Source: Lutibacter sp. B2 (GTDB taxonomy: Bacteria; Bacillota; Clostridia; Peptostreptococcales; Thermotaleaceae). Taken from it: a DNA stretch of 60,752 nt. The notes under the pieces are model-generated. The model saw only the letters and a program-made list of their open reading frames with translations, did not search any database and had not been told where the DNA came from. Position numbers and translations under genes: made by a program. The stretch is from assembly GCA_015686845.1 (NCBI GenBank), contig JADPRS010000022.1:1-60752 (forward strand), given 5' to 3'. Shown one piece after another: positions 34,011 to 44,105 of the stretch (position 1 is the first letter of the stretch; each line of letters opens with the position of its first letter).

Positions 34011-35363
34011 ATGAAACTTTCATTTTCAGATAAACAATTTTATAAGCAACTAATGAATATAGCAGTCCCTATTGCAATACAAAATTTCATATCATCCACA
34101 TTAAATATGGTAGATACAATGATGATTGGAACCTTAGGCGCAACAGAAATAGCAGCAGTTGGATTTGCTAATCAATATTTTTTCTTATTTATGTTAATAT
34201 CTTTTGGAACTTATAGTGGTGCTTCTATTTTCGCATCACAATTTTGGGGCAAAAAAGATGTTACAAATGTAAGAAGAGTTCTTGGCCTAAGCTTAATCAT
34301 TGGATTAAGTATTGGTTTATTATTTACCTTAGCTGGATTACTAATCCCAGAAACTATGATTAGCCTGCTCTCTAATGATCTAGAAATTATAAACATGGGA
34401 AGTCAATATTTAAAAATCGTATGTTTAGGCTATATAGCAAGTACTATTAGTTTTGCCTATGGCTTCTCTAGTAGAAGTATAGGCAATGCAAAACTTCCCA
34501 CGCTCGTTAGTGCTATCGCTTTATGTATTAATACAGTTTTAAATTATTGTTTAATATTTGGTCATTTTGGTTTTCCTTCAATGGGCGTAAAAGGAGCTGC
34601 CCTAGCTACAATTATAGCAAGACTTGTGGAAATGCTTCTTCTTTTAACTTTAATTTATAAAAATCAAGGCCCTTTAGCAGGAACACTTCATGAACTTTTT
34701 GATTTGTCTAGGTCATTTGTGATAAAAATTTTAAATGTAACAACCCCAGTGATCTTAAATGAAACTTTTTGGGCTCTAGGTATGACCATGTATCTTAAAG
34801 CATACGGAAAGTTAGGAACAGAAGCTGTAGCTGCTGTTCAAATTTCAAATACCATACAAAATATATTTTTGGTTATAACCATGGGACTTGGTAATGCTTG
34901 TGCCATAATGGTAGGAAATAAAATAGGTGCAAATCAAGAAAAAGAAGGTATACTTTATGCTAAAAGATTCGCTAAATTAAGCATATTTACAGGAATAGTC
35001 ATGGGTACTTTACTCATTTTAACATCTCCTTTTATATTGAGTTTTTTTAACCCAAGCTTATATACAAATTGTAGAAATATAATGATTGTCATGGCCCTTC
35101 TTATGCCTGTAAAAATGTTTACCTCTGTTTTAATCGTTGGTATCTTTAGAAGTGGAGGAGACACTAAATTTTCATTAATTCTTGAAATTGGAACGGTATG
35201 GCTAATAGGTGTACCGTTAGCATTCTTATCAACAACCTATTTAAATTTACCTATACACTTGGCCTTTGCACTTGTTAATTTAGAAGAAATAATAAAGACA
35301 ATGATTGGTTTACCTAGATTTCTTTCTAACAAATGGCTTAGAAATGTTATTGAAGACCTCTAG
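34011..35363 (+). CDS. MATE-family efflux transporter
   Basis: A 450-aa transporter with about twelve membrane segments in two similar halves; the N-terminal half has VPIAIQNFISSTLNMVDTMMIGTLG and AAVGFANQYFF, typical of MATE Na+/H+-drug antiporters. The exported compound is unknown. AGAAAGAAGGG precedes the ATG. It converges on the TelA gene with only a 4-nt gap and no terminator between them. Confidence 0.92.
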   Translation: MKLSFSDKQFYKQLMNIAVPIAIQNFISSTLNMVDTMMIGTLGATEIAAVGFANQYFFLFMLISFGTYSGASIFASQFWGKKDVTNVRRVLGLSLIIGLSIGLLFTLAGLLIPETMISLLSNDLEIINMGSQYLKIVCLGYIASTISFAYGFSSRSIGNAKLPTLVSAIALCINTVLNYCLIFGHFGFPSMGVKGAALATIIARLVEMLLLLTLIYKNQGPLAGTLHELFDLSRSFVIKILNVTTPVILNETFWALGMTMYLKAYGKLGTEAVAAVQISNTIQNIFLVITMGLGNACAIMVGNKIGANQEKEGILYAKRFAKLSIFTGIVMGTLLILTSPFILSFFNPSLYTNCRNIMIVMALLMPVKMFTSVLIVGIFRSGGDTKFSLILEIGTVWLIGVPLAFLSTTYLNLPIHLAFALVNLEEIIKTMIGLPRFLSNKWLRNVIEDL

Positions 35364-35367
35364 AAAA

Positions 35368-36417
35368 TCATTTTTTCATCCTTTGCTGAAACTTTTCTTG
35401 AAACTCAGCAATCTTTCTCCTGCCTTCTTCTCTTTCTATTTTCTTTTCTTCCTCTATTTTCTTCGTTTCTTCAATGCCCTGCATGATGGTATTCCAAGTT
35501 TGTTCCATTGTTTCAATGGAAATACTTGGGCTATTTACTATGCTTGCAATCTGTACACTTTGTTGTCTAATATTTTCTGCATTTTGTTTAAGTAATTCAT
35601 TGGTTACTTCATCTAACTTAGCCATAGAATCCGCCACTAATTTCTGCTTTTTTAATGCAATTTGATTCACCAATGCATTTTTAAATATAGGAATCGTTAT
35701 AACAAAAGCAGATTGGATCTTTCCAATTAACTTATAATTAGATTTTTGAATCAATCTAATTTGAGGTGCTGTTTGTAATGCTACCATCTTTGCCATCTCT
35801 AGGTCATAAATTCTTTGTTCTAGGACATTGTACGCATTTTTAATAGTTTCAAGGTTCATTATGGCTTCTTGATCATTATTTTTTGCTCTATTTTCTAATT
35901 GTGGAATTTCATTCTGCTTAAATCTTTCTAGTGCCATCTTTCCCGCAATAATATATTTTTCTAATTCTTTATAATAATCAATATTTTTGTCAAACATTTC
36001 ATCTAATGATTCATTTGATTTACTAATATCATTTTTATATTGACTAATCTCAACATAGATATGATCTATCTCTCCACCTAGCGTCTGATATTTCTCCAAC
36101 ATCTTATCAATTGTATTTTTTCCCTTTGAAAATAGTTTTGCAAAAAATCCTTGCTTTGATTCTTCAAAATCTTTTTTGTTAAATGTACTCATAATATGGG
36201 TTAGTCGCTTTAGCATTTTTGAAGAATCCTCTATATTATTGGATTTTATAGAATGAAGAATTTTATCTGCAAACTTTGAAATCTCTGTTGCCGGCTCATT
36301 TCCAAATCCTAATATCTCTTGTACATTTTTAATATCAATCTTTCGAGATAAATCTATTACTTGTGGCGATTTTTCTAAAACCACTTGAATTTCTTTCGTT
36401 TTTTCTTTTAAATCCAT
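35368..36417 (-). CDS. TelA/YceH-family toxic anion resistance protein
   Basis: A 349-aa, mostly helical protein of the TelA family (PF05816), recognisable by FGNEPATEISKFADKIL, then long coiled-coil stretches and AFVITIPIFKNALVNQIALKKQKLVADSMAKLDEVTNELL. Family members are linked to tellurite and other stress resistance by an unknown mechanism. The start at 36417 suits GGAG spacing better than 36423. It lies 15 nt downstream of a YceG-family gene, the arrangement known as yceG-yceH in Bacillus, but TerD-type genes are missing here. Confidence 0.92.
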   Translation of the reverse strand: MDLKEKTKEIQVVLEKSPQVIDLSRKIDIKNVQEILGFGNEPATEISKFADKILHSIKSNNIEDSSKMLKRLTHIMSTFNKKDFEESKQGFFAKLFSKGKNTIDKMLEKYQTLGGEIDHIYVEISQYKNDISKSNESLDEMFDKNIDYYKELEKYIIAGKMALERFKQNEIPQLENRAKNNDQEAIMNLETIKNAYNVLEQRIYDLEMAKMVALQTAPQIRLIQKSNYKLIGKIQSAFVITIPIFKNALVNQIALKKQKLVADSMAKLDEVTNELLKQNAENIRQQSVQIASIVNSPSISIETMEQTWNTIMQGIEETKKIEEEKKIEREEGRRKIAEFQEKFQQRMKK

Positions 36418-36432
36418 TTTCATTCTCCTCTC

Positions 36433-38082
36433 TTATTTGAAAAATAACCCCCATAAACCTTGTTTTTTAATAAAAGGTTCTTTATATTTAAGTTCAAACT
36501 GCATATCACTAAGAATATGTTTACTACAAAAACCAGCTTCTAAATAGGGTTCAATATCATTGTATCCTGTAGGATTAAAAATAAATATATCTAACCCTAA
36601 TGCATTTAAAAATACGAGAAAAGCTACTTCCTCAAAAGACATTGATTGTCCTTTACTATAAATGATTACTTTAGGTACTTGATTTGGATAATCAAACACT
36701 TGTAATAATTGAAGAAATTTATCCTCTATGTTTGTAAATATTAATAATAATTTCATTCTCATCGTATTATCAATTTTTTCTTTTTTTAATGAAGATTTGC
36801 CGAAACAAAAGTCAGCTATCTTATTTGCTATAGAACTTTGAAGTCCATTTCTAAGATGATCATACTTCCAAAATTCTGATTGCATTAATTTTTCTGGTTC
36901 AATTCTAAGGGTATGATCCAACAAATTACTATATGCACTTTGAATACCATATATAAAAGGAACTACAGTTTTAGAATTTACTTCAGATAAATGATTGATT
37001 ATAGGAAAATCTCTTATCAGTATAGTATGATCTTGCTTTACTAATACATTTAATTCATCCCAATATTTGCTTAAATCTTTATGTGTTCCAGCTATCTTTG
37101 CAAAAAAAGTTGGAATAAAAATGTTGAATCTATCGATCTTAAAACTTGGTCTTAATTTACTAGGTTCTTTTGACAATATATATATTTCATCATAAGTAGT
37201 ATTTAATATAGTGCTCCTTACTGTATACTCTAAAAATTGCCACGGCTTATAAATTCCTGACTCCTTCGTATACAAAACGCCTTCTATTTCTTTGCTCGCT
37301 TGAAATGCTACTGTATAATCTTTTTTGCTCATCTTATGTTTAGGAAATGGTTTCAGGGCACTTTTAATTGAATACTCTAGCTTTTGAGAATATTTATTTT
37401 CACCATCTATTTTAGAAAAACATTCATCAGATAATGAATTCACGTATAATATATCTGCCCCTATTCTAGAAAGTACCATTAAAAAATAAGCTTCCTCTGT
37501 ATAAAGATCTCCATAATACAATACTTTTGGATTTACTTCCTTATAATTAAATTTTCTAAATAAATCATATACGTAGATTCTTATATAACAAATTATTTTA
37601 AATAACATATCTTTTAAATCCTTAAGTTCCTTTAAGTCATTCCTATATAACCAATGATTTATTATAGACTCTAACCCATTCACTGCTAGTTTGTATAAAT
37701 TTTCATCAGAATATTTCTGTAAAACATCATACATTTCTAATATAGAAACTATAAAATCCCCTTTTTTTCTATTATGAAAAATGATCTTATCCCAAGCTTC
37801 CTCAAAATTTTTTTGAACATATTTACTGTATTCAAAATGAAATCCTTCTGTTATTTTTAAATATTGATTGTCAAATTTATTTAGTTTTTTATCTAAATCA
37901 AACAATCTATTATAATGTTCTTCTATTTGCTCATCTGTTCCAATTATTCTATAAAAATATATTGGGATTTTTATAGAATATCCATCACTATAAAAATTTT
38001 TCCTGTTTTTTATAGGTTCAAATATATCTTTAAAAATCTGATTTGAAACAGAATTTATAGTTTCAACAGGGAATTTTTTCAT
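36433..38082 (-). CDS. YceG_bac-family protein (Ter-associated biosynthetic module component)
   Basis: A 549-aa protein resembling B. subtilis YceG and its family (PF14266), described as a putative component of a biosynthetic module tied to tellurium-resistance genes. Recognisable parts are KVLYYGDLYTEEAYFLMVLSRIGADILYVN and the similar second half KVIIYSKGQSMSFEEVAFLVFLNALGLDIFIFNPTG, which look like two related Rossmann-like units. No reaction is known. The start at 38082 follows GGAGGTGG; TelA is encoded directly downstream. Confidence 0.88.
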   Translation of the reverse strand: MKKFPVETINSVSNQIFKDIFEPIKNRKNFYSDGYSIKIPIYFYRIIGTDEQIEEHYNRLFDLDKKLNKFDNQYLKITEGFHFEYSKYVQKNFEEAWDKIIFHNRKKGDFIVSILEMYDVLQKYSDENLYKLAVNGLESIINHWLYRNDLKELKDLKDMLFKIICYIRIYVYDLFRKFNYKEVNPKVLYYGDLYTEEAYFLMVLSRIGADILYVNSLSDECFSKIDGENKYSQKLEYSIKSALKPFPKHKMSKKDYTVAFQASKEIEGVLYTKESGIYKPWQFLEYTVRSTILNTTYDEIYILSKEPSKLRPSFKIDRFNIFIPTFFAKIAGTHKDLSKYWDELNVLVKQDHTILIRDFPIINHLSEVNSKTVVPFIYGIQSAYSNLLDHTLRIEPEKLMQSEFWKYDHLRNGLQSSIANKIADFCFGKSSLKKEKIDNTMRMKLLLIFTNIEDKFLQLLQVFDYPNQVPKVIIYSKGQSMSFEEVAFLVFLNALGLDIFIFNPTGYNDIEPYLEAGFCSKHILSDMQFELKYKEPFIKKQGLWGLFFK

Positions 38083-38253
38083 ACTAGCCACCTCCCTTTT
38101 TATACTATTTTACCATATTATATTTCAATATTCTAATTTCTACATTGAATTTATAAAAAATTTAAAAATCATTTTCAAGAAATGACAGATTTTTCGATTT
38201 TGTTGTAGTATTCTAATATTGGGAATTAAAAACAAAAGAAAAGGGGGGTAATT

Positions 38254-38397
38254 ATGAAAAAAATGATCCGCTTTGTAAAAAGAAATTCTTTAGGAACGTT
38301 AAGTTTATTTGCATTATTTGTAGGAACTGGTGCTGTTAGTAGTGCTTGTTGGTTTACTACTCATCAACCAAAATGTCCTGAAGAATTACTAAAATAA
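38254..38397 (+). CDS. agrD: AgrD-type cyclic thiolactone autoinducer precursor
   Basis: A 47-aa gene: a basic amphipathic leader (MKKMIRFVKRNSLGTL), a hydrophobic stretch with small residues (about 16-31), the core ACWFTT at 31-36 and an acidic tail THQPKCPEELLK. The layout and tail match AgrD of Clostridium, where C. perfringens has CLWFT before HQPE. The predicted pheromone is a five-residue thiolactone ring CWFTT (Cys 32 to Thr 36), perhaps with one or two residues ahead. An AAGGGGGG site precedes the ATG. agrC and agrB follow. Confidence 0.88.
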   Translation: MKKMIRFVKRNSLGTLSLFALFVGTGAVSSACWFTTHQPKCPEELLK

Positions 38398-38434
38398 TTA
38401 ATGAAGGGATTTTTAATCCCTTCATTAATTTAAG
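38398..38434 (+). other. Hairpin between agrD and agrC
   Basis: TTAATGAAGGGATT and AATCCCTTCATTAA pair perfectly around a few T. It may end part of the transcripts so that agrD mRNA exceeds agrC, or protect the agrD 3' end. Confidence 0.65.
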
Positions 38435-38445
38435 GAGAGTTTTTA

Positions 38446-39819
38446 ATGGACATCTATACTATTATGAATGAAATATGTTTTCCTTTAATCGAAGGTTTTA
38501 TTATTTTGCTATTGTTTTCATGTTTAATAAATAAAAAAGAAATTTTTGTACAACATAAACTCAAATCTTATATCTTCATAATTTTATACACAATTTTTAG
38601 CTATTGGGCTACACATTATATTCCATTTGGATATCATTCTTTAATAATTTCAGTATTTATAATTATTAGCCTTTCGTTTATAACAGCTTCATCTATATTA
38701 AATTCATTTATAGTTATACTGGTAATTGGAATTTTTATGATGATTACTGAATTTCCAATTGTAATATTTTTTTCAATATTTAAAAAAATTAGTTATTCTC
38801 AAATGATTAATGTTGAAAATATTAGATTTACAATTTCTATAATAACAAAAGTTCTACAAATAATAATCACTTTATTTATTTATAAATCCAAAAAATCATT
38901 TTTAAAAAATATATCGACTAATTCACATAATATTATAACTTCCTATATACTATTAGGAATATTTTTAATGGGCATCTTTATTTTTAGTATTAACTATGTA
39001 GTATCTACTAATGTAGATGTTATTTCATATGAAGTTTTATTATTTTCTATTTTTACAATTTTTATTTTCCTAGGCATTTTAGTATTCAAAGAAAAAGAAA
39101 ATTTACTTAAAATAGACCATAAATATAAACTTCAAAAAGAATATATAAAAAATATAGAAGCCATTAATAATGTGATCCGTAGAGAAAAACATGATTTTTC
39201 AAATCATATCAATACGATTCATGCTATGTGTATATTAAATAAGACAAATACAATAGAAAGAATAAAATTATATCTTGATAAATTATCAACAAATCTAAAG
39301 ACATCTTACCACTACTATAACTCTGGTAATGATTATATAGATGGCTTACTTGCAGTAAAAAGTAATATAGCATTTAATAAATGTATACATTTAGATATTG
39401 ATTTTGAAATTTTATTAAATACTTTATCTATAGACTCCTATGATCTTATAGGTATTGTAAGCAACATCATCGATAATTCATTTGACGCCCTCATTGAGGA
39501 TTTAACTAATACAAATAAAATCATATCATTTTCAACATTTGTTGAAGACAATCAATTATGTATATCTGTCTCCAATAATGGTCCAATGATTTCTAAAGAA
39601 AACATTGAAACAATATTTGAAAATGGTTTTTCTACCAAAAAAAACAACAAAGAAGACCATGGTTTAGGTTTATATATCGTAAAACAACTAATAACCAAAA
39701 ATAATGGTGAAATCACTGTTTCAAGTAACAAGCATGAAACAGAGTTTTTAATCAAATTTAATATGGAGAAGAATAAAAATGGAGAATTTAGCCCAAAACA
39801 TTACCAACTTAATAGTTAA
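38446..39819 (+). CDS. agrC: AgrC-like sensor histidine kinase
   Basis: A 457-aa kinase. Residues 1-215 hold six to seven membrane segments and should receive the peptide; then a helical linker, the phospho-acceptor box RREKHDFSNHINTIH (His at about 249) and a GHKL ATPase domain with N-box LIGIVSNIIDNSFDAL, and DHGLGLYIVKQL as the glycine-rich box. This is the HPK10-type layout of AgrC. It overlaps agrB by 41 nt. AAGGAGAG precedes the ATG. No response regulator gene is present in the locus. Confidence 0.92.
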   Translation: MDIYTIMNEICFPLIEGFIILLLFSCLINKKEIFVQHKLKSYIFIILYTIFSYWATHYIPFGYHSLIISVFIIISLSFITASSILNSFIVILVIGIFMMITEFPIVIFFSIFKKISYSQMINVENIRFTISIITKVLQIIITLFIYKSKKSFLKNISTNSHNIITSYILLGIFLMGIFIFSINYVVSTNVDVISYEVLLFSIFTIFIFLGILVFKEKENLLKIDHKYKLQKEYIKNIEAINNVIRREKHDFSNHINTIHAMCILNKTNTIERIKLYLDKLSTNLKTSYHYYNSGNDYIDGLLAVKSNIAFNKCIHLDIDFEILLNTLSIDSYDLIGIVSNIIDNSFDALIEDLTNTNKIISFSTFVEDNQLCISVSNNGPMISKENIETIFENGFSTKKNNKEDHGLGLYIVKQLITKNNGEITVSSNKHETEFLIKFNMEKNKNGEFSPKHYQLNS

Positions 39820-40363
39820 AAATAATTCTAATCTTACTGATTTACAAATACTAAAAATAAAATTTGGATTAGAATGTATACTAGGAGAATCAAGCAAATT
39901 TATAGCATATTTAATAATCTTTTCAATTTTTTCATTAACAAAATTTTTTATAATTGCATCTTTTTTCTTCTGTTCACTACGAGTGGTCGCAGGAGGCTAT
40001 CATGAAGATACTTATTGGAGATGTTTCTTTACTTCTTTTTTTATTTTTTTAATATGCATAACGATAGGCGTTAAAATTGATTTGCCTATCCCTATAAGAA
40101 TTATACTATTTATACTTTCTATACTTCTTGTATGGTTCTATGCTCCTGTAGATCATCCAAATAAACCTATACTTAGTGATATACGAAGAAAGAAGCTTAA
40201 ATATGTATCATTTTTAGTAATTATTTTCCTTGGAATCATTAGCTTTTTCTTGCCATCCGAACAAGCTATTACTGCAATAGTATCTTTATTTATACAAGCG
40301 TTATTACTTCCAATTGGAATTCTTTCACAAAGGAGAATTGAGAATGCAAATTTTAAAGGGTGA
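39779..40363 (+). CDS. agrB: AgrB accessory membrane peptidase
   Basis: A 194-aa integral membrane cysteine peptidase that trims the AgrD tail and forms the thiolactone. The catalytic His and Cys lie seven residues apart in RVVAGGYHEDTYWRCFF, as in known AgrB proteins. About five to six membrane segments are present. The start is inside agrC, after GGAGAAG at 7 nt, indicating coupled translation. A 75-aa gene begins within its 3' end. Confidence 0.93.
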   Translation: MENLAQNITNLIVKNNSNLTDLQILKIKFGLECILGESSKFIAYLIIFSIFSLTKFFIIASFFFCSLRVVAGGYHEDTYWRCFFTSFFIFLICITIGVKIDLPIPIRIILFILSILLVWFYAPVDHPNKPILSDIRRKKLKYVSFLVIIFLGIISFFLPSEQAITAIVSLFIQALLLPIGILSQRRIENANFKG

Positions 40364-40571
40364 AATTTTAGAACGTGAAAATGTAATTAAATCTGCTACT
40401 ATGCACTATAAGGGTATACTTGAATTCTTTATTGCATTAGTAAGTATAAGTAATGACTTGAACATCGATATACCCATATGGACACTTAGAGAAGAAAAAT
40501 TACTAGAAAATTATAATGAAGTCCTAATCCCACTAAAAAAAAACTTTCTTTTAAAAATATGTACACAATAG
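40344..40571 (+). CDS. Small protein encoded at the end of the agr operon, unknown
   Basis: A 75-aa protein (MQILKGEILERENVI...) overlapping agrB by 20 nt, with AAGGAG eight bases before the ATG. It is charged, has one moderately hydrophobic patch (GILEFFIALVSISNDL) and no recognised family. Its coupling to agrB suggests a role in signal production or response, perhaps as accessory protein, but that rests only on position. The operon terminator follows. Confidence 0.68.
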   Translation: MQILKGEILERENVIKSATMHYKGILEFFIALVSISNDLNIDIPIWTLREEKLLENYNEVLIPLKKNFLLKICTQ

Positions 40572-40580
40572 TATAATCAC

Positions 40581-40633
40581 TAAACCCCCTATTATATTTC
40601 CTTTAAATCAAAAGGATTATCATAGGGGGTTTC
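40581..40633. terminator. Bidirectional terminator between agr and cobT
   Basis: AAACCCCCTAT and ATAGGGGGTTT outer arms with an inner CCTTT/AAAGG stem, between convergent genes. Confidence 0.8.
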
Positions 40634-40644
40634 TTATAATTTAC

Positions 40645-41697
40645 CTAATGCGTATTTTCCATTGTAGAATCATCAAAAGTCAGCATATTTTTATACGTAA
40701 AATTTGCCGCCTCTATTACATTAAACGCTAATGCCGCTCCTGATCCTTCTCCTAATTTCATATCTAGACTAAGTAATGGTGAAAGATTTAATTTATCTAA
40801 TATGCTCTTTGAAGCTGGCTCTGCTGATAAATGAGAAGCGATCATATACTCTTTCGTTAAACTATTTAAATTATATGCTATAAGTGCAGCCGCATAACTT
40901 ATAAAACCATCTAATACGATGGGCAACTTATAAATAGCACCTCCAATGATAACTCCAGCCATAGCTCCTATTTCAAATCCACCTACCTTTGCTAAAACAT
41001 CAATAGCATCGTCTTTATTCGGATTATTTAATTCTATTGCTTCTTCAATAACCTTCGTTTTTCTAATAATTCCTTCACTATCAAGACCACAGCCCATTCC
41101 TGTTATATCTTTCGGTTCAAAATCACAAAGCACACTCATTATTGCTGTAGATGGTGTGGTATTACAAATGCCCATCTCTCCAATTCCTATAAGGTTGTAC
41201 CCCATATCCTTCGCTTTCTTAACCTGCTCAATACCAACTTCTAAAGATTTAGTAGCCTCTTCTCTAGTCATGGCAGGCCCTTTTTTCATGTTTGATGTAC
41301 CCATTCTTATTTTTCTATTTATAACTCCTTTAAGTTCTTCTTTACAATTAATGCCTACATCTATTGGCCACACATCTGCTCCTACAAATTTTGCTATAGA
41401 AGTCACTCCGTTTCCACCCTTTGCAAAATTCGAAAATTGTAATTTAGTTATTTCCTGTTTACAAGGAGAAACCCCTTCTTCATAAACACCATGATCCGCT
41501 CCAAATGCCAAAATCAGCTTTTTGGAAATGTCAAAATATTGATCTTCATATATTCCCGCCATCTGAATACAAATATCTTCAAGCTTTCCTAAACTTTCTA
41601 AAGGCTTAATCAGTATATCTAATCTTTCTTTTGCCAACTTCATTGTACGCTTATTTAATGGTTGAATTGCTTTTAATTTTTCTTCAAAAAAATTCAT
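40645..41697 (-). CDS. cobT: Nicotinate-nucleotide-dimethylbenzimidazole phosphoribosyltransferase
   Basis: A 350-aa enzyme making alpha-ribazole phosphate for the lower ligand of cobalamin. Diagnostic parts: LGKLEDICIQMAGI, FGADHGVYEEGVSP, GEMGICNTTPSTAI and the catalytic glutamate region LDMKLGEGSGAALAF. It stands alone; no other cobalamin gene and no cobalamin riboswitch is visible in the 229 nt before the divergent chemoreceptor gene. Precursor import and salvage are therefore likely handled elsewhere. Confidence 0.95.
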   Translation of the reverse strand: MNFFEEKLKAIQPLNKRTMKLAKERLDILIKPLESLGKLEDICIQMAGIYEDQYFDISKKLILAFGADHGVYEEGVSPCKQEITKLQFSNFAKGGNGVTSIAKFVGADVWPIDVGINCKEELKGVINRKIRMGTSNMKKGPAMTREEATKSLEVGIEQVKKAKDMGYNLIGIGEMGICNTTPSTAIMSVLCDFEPKDITGMGCGLDSEGIIRKTKVIEEAIELNNPNKDDAIDVLAKVGGFEIGAMAGVIIGGAIYKLPIVLDGFISYAAALIAYNLNSLTKEYMIASHLSAEPASKSILDKLNLSPLLSLDMKLGEGSGAALAFNVIEAANFTYKNMLTFDDSTMENTH

Positions 41698-41842
41698 ATA
41701 AATACCTCTTCCCCTTCCTTACTTCAAAAATCGAGTATATTATATATACTCTTATCTCATTATAAAATATCTGCAAGAAAATTTCCATAATTTTATTAAT
41801 CATTATCCAACATAGTCCCCTTTAATACTCAGGGGAAACTAA

Positions 41843-41871
41843 TTGACAAATTTTTTGATACTTGGTAAGAT
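41843..41871 (+). promoter_or_regulatory. Predicted sigma-A promoter of the chemoreceptor gene
   Basis: TTGACA and TAAGAT with a 17-nt spacer, about 55 nt before the TTG start. A CCCC/GGGG hairpin lies just upstream at 41816-41836. Confidence 0.65.
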
Positions 41872-41926
41872 TTAGACAACAATTTATTTTTTTCTTATAT
41901 TCTATTATAAAAGGACGGGGATCTAA

Positions 41927-44008
41927 TTGAAAACTTTAAAAAGCAACCTTATCATTGCAATGGTGCTAATTGTACTTATTCCCTTTTTAGCTTCAAACTT
42001 ACTTAATGATTACTTTATCTCACTTAATTATGAACATCAAATGAAGAACACACATGAAACCTTTGCTAAATTTTTATCTGAAAAGGTAGGTTCTTTTATT
42101 GATAAATCCTATGCCATAACGGATCAATTGGTTCACAGTGATGATATCAAAAACTTCATACCAGAAAAACAGACAAACCTGGTGAAGGATACGCTCAAAC
42201 GAAATCCTTATTTTGAATTATTTTATATTCAAAAACCAGATGGAGCACAAACAGCAAGATCGAGTGGTACCTTAGGAAATAGATCCAATAGATGGTGGTT
42301 TAAGGATGTCATTAAGAATAAAAACTCATTTGTGAGCAACTCTTATATGTCCTTATCCAATAGCCCTGTCACTTCTATTTTTATGCCAATATATGACAAT
42401 GATTCTAAATTTTCAGGCATTATGGGGGTAGATATTCAATTAAATGCACTTCAATCCATCATTGAAACTTTCACCTTAGGAGAAGGAAGTTATGCCTATA
42501 TCATTGATAGTGAAGGGATCGTTGTTGCTCATCCAGATAAAACGCAAGTTACTGAGCTTTATAATTATAAAACCTTTAAGAAAACAGTTTTTGTTAAAGA
42601 TTCCAATGGAAATATAGTATCAGATGCAAATGGAAATAAAAAAACTGAAATTCAAGATATAGAAATGCCTGCTAAATTACAAGAAATAACAAGTAAAGTG
42701 TTAAATGGCGAATCTGGATTTATAGAATATAAAAATCTAGATGGAGAAACCTTAGTGAGTGCATATTCACCAATTATTCTACCCGGTGAGTCTAAAAACT
42801 GGGCTGCTATAACCGTTGAAAAAAAAGCAAATGCTATAAGCTTTGTAACGAAAGTTAAAAATATGAACCTCATAATATCTGCATTTTTAATATTATTGAC
42901 TATATTGATAGGATACTTCTTATCTAATAAAATCACAAAACCTATTACAAATCTGACAATACTTATGGAACATGCCTCAAACGGAGATTTATCAATATAT
43001 AGTGATTATAAGTCTGAAAATGAATTAGGTCAGCTTAGTGACAATTTCAATAAAATGATTAACAATACTAAAAAACTTATTGAAAAAATAATGATGGTAT
43101 CAACTGTAATAACAACTTCTTCTGATTCCCTAACTTCCACACTTGAAGAAACAGAAGCATCTGTAAACGAAATATCTCAAACAATCTATGAAGTAGCTAG
43201 TGCCACTAGTACGCTAGCACAAGATGCAGAAAATGGTGTATCAACTTCATTAGAACTTTCAAATGAAATAGATTTAATGACACAACATATTTATGAAAGT
43301 AAAAATTCTTCAGATAAAATTCATAATGCCAATAAAAAAAGCATTGAATCCATTGAAATTTTAGCCGACCGAGCTAATAAAACGAATATTGCTTATGATG
43401 AAATAACCCATGTTATAGAACGTTTAAATGAAAAAGCAATTACAATCGTAAATATTGTAGAAACCATCACAAATATTTCTAAACAAACAAACCTATTATC
43501 TTTAAATGCTGCAATTGAAGCCGCAAGAGCTGGTGAATCTGGAAGAGGTTTTGCAGTCGTAGCAGACGAAATTAGAAAACTTGCAATAGATACATCTGAC
43601 TCTAGTAATAATGTTAAAGAAATAATATCAAGCATTAAAGATGATATGCAATTAGCTCAAACTACGATCTTACATAACAAAGAAGTTTTAAATGATCAAA
43701 ATATTGCACTTGATCATTCTATGAATAGCTTTGAAAACATTAATCATGAAATAACATCTATCGTTACAAAAATTGATATTATATCAAATAGCTTAGACTC
43801 CATACTTGTGCATAGAGATCAATTAAGCCATGTTATTGAAAATGTATCAGCAGTATCTGAAGAAACAGCTGCATCAACTCAAGAAGTATCTGCTACAACC
43901 GAGCAACAAAGTGCTTCTATTGTAGAAATAAACGCCATGGCTGAGGACTTAAATCAAACAGTTCAAAGCTTGGAATCTACAATCAATTATTTTAAATTAG
44001 AGAAATAA
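41927..44008 (+). CDS. Methyl-accepting chemotaxis protein (dCache sensor)
   Basis: A 693-aa transmembrane chemoreceptor. Membrane segment about 8-30, extracellular double-Cache domain about 35-300 ([50 protein letters not shown]), second membrane segment about 310-330, HAMP about 332-385, then the signalling coiled coil with the hairpin tip [29 protein letters not shown]. The ligand is unknown, though dCache receptors often bind amino acids. The start is TTG after AAGGACGGGG. Monocistronic, with a strong terminator. Confidence 0.93.
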   Translation: MKTLKSNLIIAMVLIVLIPFLASNLLNDYFISLNYEHQMKNTHETFAKFLSEKVGSFIDKSYAITDQLVHSDDIKNFIPEKQTNLVKDTLKRNPYFELFYIQKPDGAQTARSSGTLGNRSNRWWFKDVIKNKNSFVSNSYMSLSNSPVTSIFMPIYDNDSKFSGIMGVDIQLNALQSIIETFTLGEGSYAYIIDSEGIVVAHPDKTQVTELYNYKTFKKTVFVKDSNGNIVSDANGNKKTEIQDIEMPAKLQEITSKVLNGESGFIEYKNLDGETLVSAYSPIILPGESKNWAAITVEKKANAISFVTKVKNMNLIISAFLILLTILIGYFLSNKITKPITNLTILMEHASNGDLSIYSDYKSENELGQLSDNFNKMINNTKKLIEKIMMVSTVITTSSDSLTSTLEETEASVNEISQTIYEVASATSTLAQDAENGVSTSLELSNEIDLMTQHIYESKNSSDKIHNANKKSIESIEILADRANKTNIAYDEITHVIERLNEKAITIVNIVETITNISKQTNLLSLNAAIEAARAGESGRGFAVVADEIRKLAIDTSDSSNNVKEIISSIKDDMQLAQTTILHNKEVLNDQNIALDHSMNSFENINHEITSIVTKIDIISNSLDSILVHRDQLSHVIENVSAVSEETAASTQEVSATTEQQSASIVEINAMAEDLNQTVQSLESTINYFKLEK

Positions 44009-44019
44009 ATTATATGTAT

Positions 44020-44056
44020 AAAGCAAAGGATATATTTCATACCTTTGCTTTATATT
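44020..44056 (+). terminator. Terminator of the chemoreceptor gene
   Basis: AAAGCAAAGG and CCTTTGCTTT arms around ATATATTTCATA, followed by a T-rich tract. Confidence 0.8.
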
Positions 44057-44105
44057 TTTTGGTATAATAAAGTTATAATAAATTAAACTTAAAGAAGGTA
44101 CTCTA

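Noticed and set aside
40946-41485. 179-codon frame opposite cobT
   Set aside because: Shadow of a complete cobT; no start signal.
41698-41926. Cobalamin riboswitch before cobT
   Set aside because: No B12-box-like or other conserved riboswitch core is visible; only a CCCC/GGGG hairpin and the promoter of the divergent chemoreceptor.
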